Assembly (NCBI GenBank): GCA_028689775.1
Contig: JAQVCM010000008.1
Coordinates: 1 to 64,000, forward strand
Reading direction: 5' to 3'
DNA from: Crocinitomicaceae bacterium
Lineage (GTDB): Bacteria; Bacteroidota; Bacteroidia; Flavobacteriales_D; Crocinitomicaceae
Length of the DNA: 64,000 bases
Shown here piece after piece: positions 56,969 to 64,000 of this stretch. The position numbers were made by a program, and so were the translations under genes. Numbering within the stretch: the first letter of the stretch is position 1; each line of letters opens with the position of its first letter. Below the pieces are notes generated by a model. The model ran no database searches and had not been told where the DNA came from. It saw only the letters and a program-made list of their open reading frames with translations.

Positions 56969-59197
56969 ATGAAAATCCCTCGATTACTTTTTATAATTTG
57001 TTGTGTATTAACCCAGTTTGTATTTTCTCAAACTGAAATTCAAGTGGCTTCCATAGAGAATAATGAGCCAGTTCCTTTTGCCAAAATAGAAATTAAAGCA
57101 CTTGAAGGAAATACCACCATCATCACAAATAGTCGGGGGATTTTTGTTTTACCAAACCCCATCAAAAAAGCCTTTGTAAGCGTTAAAGCATCGGGTTTTA
57201 AATCTTTTGAAGATTCGTTGGACGTCAGTTTTTCACGTAAAATTAATCTCTCTCCTCTTGTTCATGAGTTTGAAGAATTTGTAATTACAGGACAAATTCG
57301 TGAAACAACAACTAAAAATGCCATTCAGAAAATACGAGTAATCGACCGTGCAGCAATCGACTCCAAAGGAGCGGTGAATTTGAAAGATGTTCTACAAAAT
57401 GAATTGAATATCCGGATTAATCAAGATCAAATTCTCGGCAGTGGACTTTCCATTCAAGGTGTAAGCGGCGAAGGCGTTTTAATTTTATTGGATGGCGTTC
57501 CGATAATCGGAAGAATGAACGGCGAAATTGATTTAAGTCAGATTAATTTAGCCAATATCCAACGCATTGAATTGATTGAAGGACCTTTGAGTGTTGCGTA
57601 CGGAAGTCACGCCATTGCAGGAACCATCAATTTAATCAGCAAAAAGAACCTGAAAAATGGTCAGGAAATTCAAGTCAACTCGTATTACGAAACGGTTGGA
57701 AATTACAATTTAGATGGTCGCGCAACGGTCAACTTTAATAAACACAAAGTCTCCATTTACGGAGGAAGAAATTATTTTGATGGCTGGTCAGCAGGTGAAG
57801 ATTTAACGGTTCTACCGAAATCAAAAGTGGCTGATTCTGGTCGTTTTCAAACTTGGAAACCCAAAGAGCAATACACGCTCGGATTCGGTTATATCTACCA
57901 GCGAAAAAACACGCGTTTTTCACCGTATGCCCACTTTTTCAAAGAGAAAATATCCAACAAAGGCTTGCCGCGAGCACCTTATTACAACCAAGCATTTGAC
58001 GATTTTTACTTTACCAATCGACACGATCAAGGAATGAGTTTTCAGACGAAAATTAAAACCCGTTTCAAAATTCAAGGTGTTTTTTCGCACAATTATTACC
58101 AGCGAATTAAAAATACGTATTTGAAAGATTTAACGGATTTGAGTCAACAATTAACCCTCAACAATAGCGATCAAGATACTTCCGATTTTAGGGTGTTTAT
58201 GTCGAGAGCAAGCTATTCTCAAACTTCGAAATCTGAAAAATTGAATTACGAATTGGGATACGATTTCAACTACGAAATTGCCAAAGGAAAACGAATTCAA
58301 AGCAAGGAGCAAGAAATTGCAGATTATGCGGTTTTTGGGTCCATCGATTGGCATATTACGTCGAATTTAGTTGTAAAACCTGCTGCGCGAATGGGCTTCA
58401 ATTCCAGTTATGGAACTTCCTTGACACCTTCTTTAAATTTAAAATATGGAGTTAAAAAATCCGTTTTTAGAGGAAGTTATGCACAAGGTTTTAGATCTCC
58501 TTCAATCAAAGAATTATACATGGATTTTGTGGATGTGAACCATAATATTTCTGGAAATGATGGCTTAATTGCTGAAAGATCAAACCATTTCCAAGTTTGG
58601 TACACCCAACAATTGAAAACCGGAAAAGCACGAACGGAATTAGAAGTAACTTCCTTTTATCAACACGTGCAAGACAAAATCGCTTTAAGTCAAGATGCGA
58701 CCGGAATTGAATATTCGTATTTCAACATCGATCAATTTGAATCGGTTGGGATTCGGACAAAACTGAGTTGGAATTTTAAAAACATCGAGTTAAAACCAGG
58801 TTTTTCGTACACAGGTGTAAAAAGTAGTTTAGGAAATGGACGTTTTTATTATTCACCAGAATTCAATTTCTCAGCGAGTTACGATTGGAAAAAACCAGCC
58901 ATTAAATTCCACATGTATTACAAATATACCGGCAAAACAGAAAGTTATTTGACCACCGATGTGGAATCCATTCGATTCTTTATGAACGATTATAACTTGT
59001 TGGATTTCAACATAAGTCGATCTTTTTGGAAGAACAGAATCAACGTTTCAGTAGGAGGGAAGAACCTGTTGAACGTGACCAGCGTAACGAGTTCAATGAC
59101 TACTGGAGCTCATAGTTCTAGTAGCGGAAGTTCACCCATTTCCTGGGGAAGAAGCGGCTACGTAAAACTTCAATTTTTATTAAATAATTCAAAGTAA
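56969..59197 (+). CDS. hmuR: TonB-dependent haem receptor
   Basis: The 742-residue protein has a signal peptide and an N-terminal carboxypeptidase-like regulatory domain. A plug domain follows (NAIQKIRVIDRAAIDSKGAV ... ISGNDGLI later). The barrel ends in an aromatic strand (GYVKLQFLL). Linkage to the haem ABC genes assigns the ligand. It lies 5 nt before the second hmuY gene. Confidence 0.9.
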   Translation: MKIPRLLFIICCVLTQFVFSQTEIQVASIENNEPVPFAKIEIKALEGNTTIITNSRGIFVLPNPIKKAFVSVKASGFKSFEDSLDVSFSRKINLSPLVHEFEEFVITGQIRETTTKNAIQKIRVIDRAAIDSKGAVNLKDVLQNELNIRINQDQILGSGLSIQGVSGEGVLILLDGVPIIGRMNGEIDLSQINLANIQRIELIEGPLSVAYGSHAIAGTINLISKKNLKNGQEIQVNSYYETVGNYNLDGRATVNFNKHKVSIYGGRNYFDGWSAGEDLTVLPKSKVADSGRFQTWKPKEQYTLGFGYIYQRKNTRFSPYAHFFKEKISNKGLPRAPYYNQAFDDFYFTNRHDQGMSFQTKIKTRFKIQGVFSHNYYQRIKNTYLKDLTDLSQQLTLNNSDQDTSDFRVFMSRASYSQTSKSEKLNYELGYDFNYEIAKGKRIQSKEQEIADYAVFGSIDWHITSNLVVKPAARMGFNSSYGTSLTPSLNLKYGVKKSVFRGSYAQGFRSPSIKELYMDFVDVNHNISGNDGLIAERSNHFQVWYTQQLKTGKARTELEVTSFYQHVQDKIALSQDATGIEYSYFNIDQFESVGIRTKLSWNFKNIELKPGFSYTGVKSSLGNGRFYYSPEFNFSASYDWKKPAIKFHMYYKYTGKTESYLTTDVESIRFFMNDYNLLDFNISRSFWKNRINVSVGGKNLLNVTSVTSSMTTGAHSSSSGSSPISWGRSGYVKLQFLLNNSK

Positions 59198-59202
59198 ACA
59201 AG

Positions 59203-60168
59203 ATGAAAAATTTAAAGTATTTGATTTTCCCTTTAGTTCTTACGCTTTTCGCTTGTGAAAAAGCTGAGATTCCAAGACCAAAAGTTGCGCTATCGGAAGC
59301 AGCGATCGTCACCGTTTCGACGGGTTCTGATTACCGCAATCAATTGTTTTACAATTTGGAAGACCAAGAAATTGTCAGTCACAACGACCGTGCAATTTGG
59401 GATTTGGCCTTTGAAGCGGGAGAATCGGGATATCGAATTCTCCTCAACGGTTCCAAACTGACCAAATTAGCAATTACCAATAAAACAGCTTTGTCAGAAG
59501 TTACCACGGGTGCTGGTTCAATTTGGCTGTACGACGCACCTTCCGGAAACCTAGATTCCACCGCTTTTGCAGACTGGAGATTGACCGACAAGGTATTTGT
59601 AGTAGATTTAGGAATGAGTGTTACCGGCGTGGCGTCAGGTCAGAAAAAACTGAAAGTGAATGCTGTGAACGCAAGCGAATATCAAATTGAATACTCCGAT
59701 TTAAACGGAAGCAACGCATCCACCGCGGTGATTTCTAAAAACACAAACGCTTCTTTTGTCTATTTCTCATTGGCAAGCAAGCAAGTCGTAACCGTTGAGC
59801 CAGATAAATCCAAATGGGATATTTCGTTTACGTCCTACACGCACGTGTATCCAGACGGAATGCCGTACATTGTTGCTGGTGTTATCTCCAACCGAAATGT
59901 AGTTCGAGTAGCAGCGATTAGCAAGGCATTTAAGGATATTGATTATTCAGATTTCCTGGTTGCTAGTTTTGGATCGAGCATCAATGTGATTGGTTTTGAC
60001 TGGAAAGCGTATAATTTTGATACTGGGGTTTATGCGGTGGATCCGAATAAAAGTTTCCTTGTGAAAACGGTGAATGGGAAAGTTTATAAGTTACGATTTT
60101 TGGATTATTATGATGAGTTTGGTCAGAAGGGTGCGCCTACGATGGAAGTGGGGGAGTTGATTCCATAG
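59203..60168 (+). CDS. hmuY: HmuY-family haem-binding lipoprotein
   Basis: The 321-residue lipoprotein has a lipobox LFAC (C18) and the HmuY motifs RAIWDLAFEAG and SKWDISFTSYTHVYPDG. It is the surface lipoprotein type of HmuY, close to the receptor that would take haem from it. Its last ~450 bp are duplicated at 61013-61457 (about 95% identical), beyond the DUF6088 gene. The stop TAG is 21 nt from the convergent DUF6088 stop. Confidence 0.92.
   Translation: MKNLKYLIFPLVLTLFACEKAEIPRPKVALSEAAIVTVSTGSDYRNQLFYNLEDQEIVSHNDRAIWDLAFEAGESGYRILLNGSKLTKLAITNKTALSEVTTGAGSIWLYDAPSGNLDSTAFADWRLTDKVFVVDLGMSVTGVASGQKKLKVNAVNASEYQIEYSDLNGSNASTAVISKNTNASFVYFSLASKQVVTVEPDKSKWDISFTSYTHVYPDGMPYIVAGVISNRNVVRVAAISKAFKDIDYSDFLVASFGSSINVIGFDWKAYNFDTGVYAVDPNKSFLVKTVNGKVYKLRFLDYYDEFGQKGAPTMEVGELIP
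59715..60159 (+). repeat. 445-bp direct repeat, copy 1 (HmuY 3' end)
   Basis: Aligned without gaps to 61013-61457 (offset 1298). I count about 24 mismatches, roughly 95% identity, many in third codon positions. It covers the last ~148 codons of the lipoprotein HmuY gene and ends just before its stop. Confidence 0.95.
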
Positions 60169-60189
60169 ATAAGGTTTGATTCTTGAGTT

Positions 60190-60927
60190 TCAATTTCTAT
60201 TGTCCAATACATTCCATTTTTCACAAGTGGATAAAGCTTTCGCTACACCTGCTATTTTATACTTTGTAATCGGATTCAGAGAGTTGTAAAGTTTTTCTGT
60301 TACTTGGTCTCGTTGCAATTCATCTAACATCGCACCTAATAAAGCACGCGTACCTGGCGGATATTTTAAAGCCAAACGAACCATTGTATTAATTTCTTGA
60401 TCCGTAAATTTTTTAATAATTGCTAATAATCGTTTGCAAGATTCGTCTACATTAGCATCAGGTATTTTTTTGATGTAGCGAATCGCATCCAGTACTTGCA
60501 ATAAAGGAATATTCGCTTTAGTGATCGTGTTTTTTTGCTTTACAAAAGAAATGGTATAACGTTCTCTTTTAAAATTAGGTCGCACTTGATTCTTGCCAAT
60601 TTGTATTGTATTGCTTACTTGCGTTGTTAAACCCAACTGATTGTAAATACTGTAACCGGTGAGATAACCCGTTGTTTTTCCGTTTTCTTCCAACAAATCT
60701 TTTACTATTTGTGCCTGATTGGGTTGAAGCTTTCCAAAAGGTGTATTTTCTGGTTTGTAGTATTTACCTTTCGAAAGTTTGGCAATCTTGCCAGATACCA
60801 CCATGCGATTCAAAGCTTTTATCACTGCTTGTTTTTTATTCACCTCAGTAGTAAAGTCAGTATAGGTGAATACATATCCTTTGGGTAGTCTGTCAATCAT
60901 AAGTGCTATGTATTCAGTTGTATTCAT
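60190..60927 (-). CDS. DUF6088 family, AbiEi-like antitoxin/regulator (orphan)
   Basis: The 245-residue protein has an N-terminal winged helix (RLPKGYVFTYTDFTTEVNKK, then VSGKIAKLSKGKYYKP). A C-terminal helical part typical of type IV AbiEi-like antitoxins follows (PPGTRALLGAMLDEL). AbiEi antitoxins repress their own operon and usually precede a nucleotidyltransferase toxin (AbiEii). No such gene follows here: the next gene on this strand side is HmuY on the other strand. The inverted repeat at 60959-60988 is its likely operator. Confidence 0.85.
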   Translation of the reverse strand: MNTTEYIALMIDRLPKGYVFTYTDFTTEVNKKQAVIKALNRMVVSGKIAKLSKGKYYKPENTPFGKLQPNQAQIVKDLLEENGKTTGYLTGYSIYNQLGLTTQVSNTIQIGKNQVRPNFKRERYTISFVKQKNTITKANIPLLQVLDAIRYIKKIPDANVDESCKRLLAIIKKFTDQEINTMVRLALKYPPGTRALLGAMLDELQRDQVTEKLYNSLNPITKYKIAGVAKALSTCEKWNVLDNRN

Positions 60928-60958
60928 TGCTCTGATTATAATACGAAGATAGTATATT

Positions 60959-60988
60959 TGTCCAGTTTATTAACTAAAAAACTGGACA
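60959..60988. promoter_or_regulatory. Inverted-repeat operator of the DUF6088 gene
   Basis: TGTCCAGTTT (60959-60968) and AAACTGGACA (60979-60988) are perfect 10-bp arms separated by 10 bp. The element covers the -33 area of a likely minus-strand promoter (TATCTTCG near -7) 32 bp ahead of the ATG. Autorepression by AbiEi-like proteins at such repeats is established for AbiE systems. Confidence 0.7.
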
Positions 60989-61012
60989 TTTTTTGAGATT
61001 TACCTATAGCAG

Positions 61013-61466
61013 CGCATCCACCGCGGTGATTTCTAAAAACACAAACGCTTCTTTTGTTTATTTCTCATTGGCAAGCAAGCAAGTCGTAACCGTTGAACCA
61101 GATAAATCCAAATGGGATATTTCGTTTACGTCGTACACGCACGTATATCCAGACGGAATGCCTTACATTGTTGCTGGTGTTATCTCCAACCGAAATGTAG
61201 TTCGAGTAGCAGCGATTAGCAAGGCATTTAAGGATATTAACTATTCAGATTTCCTTGCCTCCAGTTTTGGATCGAGCATCAATGTGATTGGGTTTGATTG
61301 GAAAGCGTATAATTTTGATACTGGCGTTTATGCGGTAGATCCGAATAAAAGTTTCATTGTGAAAACGGTGAATGGGAAGGTTTATAAGTTGCACTTTTTG
61401 GATTATTATGATGAGTTTGGTCAGAAAGGTGCGCCTACGATGGAGTTGGGGGAGTTGGTGGGTTGA
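61013..61466 (+). pseudogene. Duplicated HmuY C-terminal fragment
   Basis: This is copy 2 of the 445-bp direct repeat. The frame is open for the whole fragment and ends in TGA at 61464-61466. It lacks a start, signal peptide and the N-terminal half of HmuY. The open frame reaches back to a TTG at 60993, but the peptide before 61013 is not HmuY. It is likely a remnant of duplication or integration. Confidence 0.85.
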
Positions 61467-61593
61467 AGTAAAAGTATAAAGGTATTTTCAATGAATAACA
61501 AAATATCTAATTTTCCAATTTCACATTAGCAATTCTTCTTAAACGAAAGATTAAGAGAATCTTAATTCCCTTAATTACTAACTGAAACAATTA

Positions 61594-61624
61594 TTGATAA
61601 TAGCATAAGTTATAGTTATATTTG
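61594..61624 (+). promoter_or_regulatory. Promoter of the Hachiman operon
   Basis: TTG (61594-61596) and TATATTTG (61617-61624) are 20 bp apart. The TTG at 61622 overlaps the -7 box, which supports the ATG at 61652 as the start of hamA. Confidence 0.6.
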
Positions 61625-61651
61625 ACGACTAATCATGATTATTCTGAGTCT

Positions 61652-62677
61652 ATGAACTTTAACTCGCATACCGTAATAAACACTAAAAAACAGGGTGCAC
61701 AACTTCAATTATTCTATTTAGGATTCGATTTTGGCAGATATCGAAATGAAGAGCTGACGGATTTATTGATGGACGTAATAGTTGACTTTTCGTTTGGATA
61801 TCATACTGGAATATTAAAAAAATATGATCGTAGAATACTAATAGAAGCCGCAAAATCAGTTTATAGAATTGATGTTTTTAGTGAAGTTAAATGGGTTTAT
61901 GTTGATGAAGATTCTGAATTGTCTGATTGCGATCTAAAAGCTGAAAGAAAATATTTAAAGAAAGGTGAGTTTGGAGAGATGATACTACATCTTTTATTGA
62001 GGGATTTTTTCGATACACAACCTCTTCTATCAAAAATTCATTTTAAAGATACAGATAATGCTGTTGTGCATGGGTTTGATATTGTGCATATAGGTAAAGA
62101 CTTAACTGATGAAACAAAGAGTTCAATTTATTTAGGTGAGTCCAAACTTTATTCGAGGAAAGTTGGAAATGCAGGTAAGTTTGGTGTTGAAGATTTAGTT
62201 GGAGATATAATTGAACATTTTAAAACGGATTTTTTGTATAGAGAAATAGCTTTGATTACTAAGAAAAAAGATGCGTTTAAACCAATCGATGAATACGATG
62301 ATGTTAACACCATAATTGAGTATCAAAAGTTTCTTGATCAGAAAAAAATATGGTTCGACCTTTTGAAAAGAGTCGAAAATAAATCAGAAAAATTACAAGA
62401 TTTTTTCAAGTCAGTTACTATTCCTTTAGTATGTACTTATCAGTCTGATATATTCGAAAATATTACGGATGAAAATACAAAGGATTTTCAAAGAAAAATT
62501 GATGAAGAGGTTAATATGCTGAAAGAACATTTTGACTTGAAAATTAATGAGATAGTTGATAAAATAGGTGAACCCGTGAAAACCGAACTGAACATCATTC
62601 TTTTATTGTTTCCAATACCTAGTAAAAAAGAATTTGTTAAAGTTCTACACGAGAAAATGTACAAAGCCCAAGGTTAA
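61652..62677 (+). CDS. hamA: Hachiman anti-phage protein HamA (DUF1837 nuclease)
   Basis: The protein is 341 residues from the ATG at 61652. The DUF1837 core follows an N-terminal helical region. GEFGE (E106, E109), HGFD (D143) and GESK (E163, K165) supply the E, D and ExK of a PD-(D/E)XK nuclease active site. In studied Hachiman systems HamA is a nuclease held by the helicase HamB and released when HamB senses damaged or phage DNA. The gene is followed after 2 nt by hamB. Confidence 0.92.
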   Translation: MNFNSHTVINTKKQGAQLQLFYLGFDFGRYRNEELTDLLMDVIVDFSFGYHTGILKKYDRRILIEAAKSVYRIDVFSEVKWVYVDEDSELSDCDLKAERKYLKKGEFGEMILHLLLRDFFDTQPLLSKIHFKDTDNAVVHGFDIVHIGKDLTDETKSSIYLGESKLYSRKVGNAGKFGVEDLVGDIIEHFKTDFLYREIALITKKKDAFKPIDEYDDVNTIIEYQKFLDQKKIWFDLLKRVENKSEKLQDFFKSVTIPLVCTYQSDIFENITDENTKDFQRKIDEEVNMLKEHFDLKINEIVDKIGEPVKTELNIILLLFPIPSKKEFVKVLHEKMYKAQG

Positions 62678-62679
62678 AA

Positions 62680-64000
62680 ATGGAAAGTATCATAACAGAA
62701 ATAGAAACATCTCAAAACATAGGTTTCAATAGGAGCTTCGAACTTGCTCAAATTTGCTCATCATTACTTGATTCAGATGAAAAATTTGCAAGAAGAATAA
62801 TCATTAATGTGCTTAATTATTGGAATAAGATACATCTGGCAACTCATGAAATTTGGTCAGATTTAGTAGAATCTGCTGGTTTTTACCCGTATCTTGAAAA
62901 AGATAAAGAGATGTTTGTACTTCGTAATCTTAGCGGAGAATTAAGAAAAGGTCTTCATATTTCTGAAAATTTGAAGAGTAAATATTTTCATGATGACCAA
63001 TTTGAGTTACTTCAACTTCTTAAAAGTGATAAAAATGTAGTCGCAAGTGCTCCAACTAGTTTTGGTAAAAGTTTACTTATAGAAGAGATAGTAGCTTCGA
63101 GATTGTACACTAATATTGTAGTTATTCAACCAACTTTAGCACTTTTGGATGAAACAAGACGTAAGTTATTAAAATATAATAACTACTATAAGCTAATTAT
63201 TAGAACATCTCAAGATGCAAGTAAAGATTCAGGAAACATATTTTTATTTACGGCCGAAAGAGTTAATGAATACAATGCTTTTCCACCTATAGACTTTCTT
63301 GTAATAGACGAGTTTTACAAATTGAGTGGAGTCAGGGATGATGAACGATCTTCATCCCTGAATAATGCTTTTCATTATATGCTAAAGCAATTTAAACCAA
63401 AGTTCTATCTATTGGGGCCAAATATTGATGGTATAAGTCCTGGATTCGTCGAGAAGTACAATGCGACTTTTTATAAGAGTCAATATAGTTTAGTTGACTC
63501 CAGAACTATTGAAGTTTATAAACAACACGATGGTAAATTTGGACAAAGAGGTGTTAAAGCTGCTTTCAAAGAAGAAACTCTGTTTAATTTATTAGATGGT
63601 GAATTAGAAAAAGAACAAACTATAATTTACTGTTCTTCTCCAAATAGAGTGAGAAAACTATCTAAAAAATTTACTCAATATTTGGAAAATAAAAGTTCTG
63701 AGATAACAAGTGAAGATTATCCATTGACTGAATGGATTGTGCATAACGTGGCTAAAGATTGGAGTTTACTTAAAAATCTGAATTACAATATTGGAATTCA
63801 TGATGGAGCACTTCAAAAGCACATCACGTCAACAATTATCGACTATTTTAATTCAGGTAAATTAAAATTTTTGTTCTGTACTTCTACGATAATAGAAGGA
63901 GTTAATACTAGTGCTAAAAATATCATATACTTCGATGAGCATAAAGGATTGAAACCAAATGGAGCTCCTAAGAAAGTTGATTTCTTTGACTATTCCAATA
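62680..64000 (+). CDS. hamB: Hachiman helicase HamB, partial at right edge
   Basis: The ATG at 62680 follows the hamA stop by 2 nt. The frame is open for 440 codons to the window end. Helicase motifs are visible: APTSFGKS at 124-131 (Walker A), VIDEFYK at 208-214 (DExx box, D210 E211), and CTSTIIEGVN (motif V) near the end of the visible part. It should continue for several hundred more residues. HamB is a superfamily 2 helicase that controls HamA. Confidence 0.92.
   Translation, partial: MESIITEIETSQNIGFNRSFELAQICSSLLDSDEKFARRIIINVLNYWNKIHLATHEIWSDLVESAGFYPYLEKDKEMFVLRNLSGELRKGLHISENLKSKYFHDDQFELLQLLKSDKNVVASAPTSFGKSLLIEEIVASRLYTNIVVIQPTLALLDETRRKLLKYNNYYKLIIRTSQDASKDSGNIFLFTAERVNEYNAFPPIDFLVIDEFYKLSGVRDDERSSSLNNAFHYMLKQFKPKFYLLGPNIDGISPGFVEKYNATFYKSQYSLVDSRTIEVYKQHDGKFGQRGVKAAFKEETLFNLLDGELEKEQTIIYCSSPNRVRKLSKKFTQYLENKSSEITSEDYPLTEWIVHNVAKDWSLLKNLNYNIGIHDGALQKHITSTIIDYFNSGKLKFLFCTSTIIEGVNTSAKNIIYFDEHKGLKPNGAPKKVDFFDYSN

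Noticed and set aside
60993..61012. Independent start for a small HmuY-like gene
   Set aside because: The first codons lie at the DUF6088 operator edge and do not encode a signal peptide. The remainder is the duplicated HmuY end.
61622..61651. TTG start for hamA
   Set aside because: The codon overlaps the predicted -7 box, so it would not be in the mRNA. The ATG at 61652 is preferred.

Overview
The window looks like the chromosome of a Bacteroidota bacterium of the order Flavobacteriales; a Fluviicola/Crocinitomicaceae-like relative is my guess, not something the sequence proves. Supporting signs are low GC and AT-rich spacers, TAnnTTTG -7 promoter boxes with TTTG/TTG -33 boxes, secreted proteins with type IX secretion (T9SS) type A and type B sorting domains, lipoproteins, a methionine synthase split into two genes, and flavobacterial families such as DUF5686 and the LETM1-related biofilm-associated protein.

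Layout. 1-9.2 kb: the end of an unidentified ORF, yifB (comM-like), an MBL-fold hydrolase, then a SAM-I riboswitch driving a two-gene cobalamin-dependent methionine synthase, an AAA/DUF4143 ATPase behind an array of four 20-bp palindromes, and a bacilliredoxin. 9.2-13.2 kb: a RhlE-type RNA helicase, two small conserved proteins, a second P-loop ATPase with a palindromic promoter, and tRNA-Phe. 13.2-21.5 kb: an envelope cluster (coaX, outer-membrane protein, lptC, small membrane protein, DUF5686) followed by the LETM1-related protein, a secreted protein and a HAD phosphatase. 21.5-25.4 kb: cyclase-family hydrolase, M48 protease, PAP2-like membrane protein, rpoN. 25.4-27.4 kb: a repeat-rich island with a GxxExxY nuclease-like pseudogene and a 354-bp tandem triplication that copies the 3' end of the neighbouring peptidyl-prolyl isomerase gene. 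27.4-41 kb: housekeeping genes (PPIase, glyS, msrA, phnA, asnS, bcp, recA) and a TPR/outer-membrane pair. 41-51 kb: ftsE-like ATPase, Crp-family regulator, pirin, DUF488, ASCH, TPR protein, lipoprotein, a large PKD protein with a T9SS type B tail, and an epimerase.

51-60.2 kb is a complete haem acquisition locus: LuxR-type regulator, T9SS-tagged HmuY, HmuT-U-V ABC importer, HmuS, TonB-dependent receptor, and a lipoprotein HmuY. Secreted and surface HmuY would capture haem, the receptor and ABC importer would move it across the two membranes, and HmuS would handle it in the cytoplasm. The last 4 kb is accessory. A lone DUF6088 (AbiEi-like) antitoxin gene with its own operator sits between the intact HmuY gene and a 445-bp duplicate of its 3' end. 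It is followed by a Hachiman anti-phage system: hamA is complete and hamB runs off the right edge.

The most interesting unexplained items are the periodic operator array upstream of the DUF4143 ATPase and the parallel palindrome at the second ATPase, the GxxExxY/repeat module, the HmuY 3'-end duplication around the DUF6088 gene, and a two-copy intergenic hairpin repeat.
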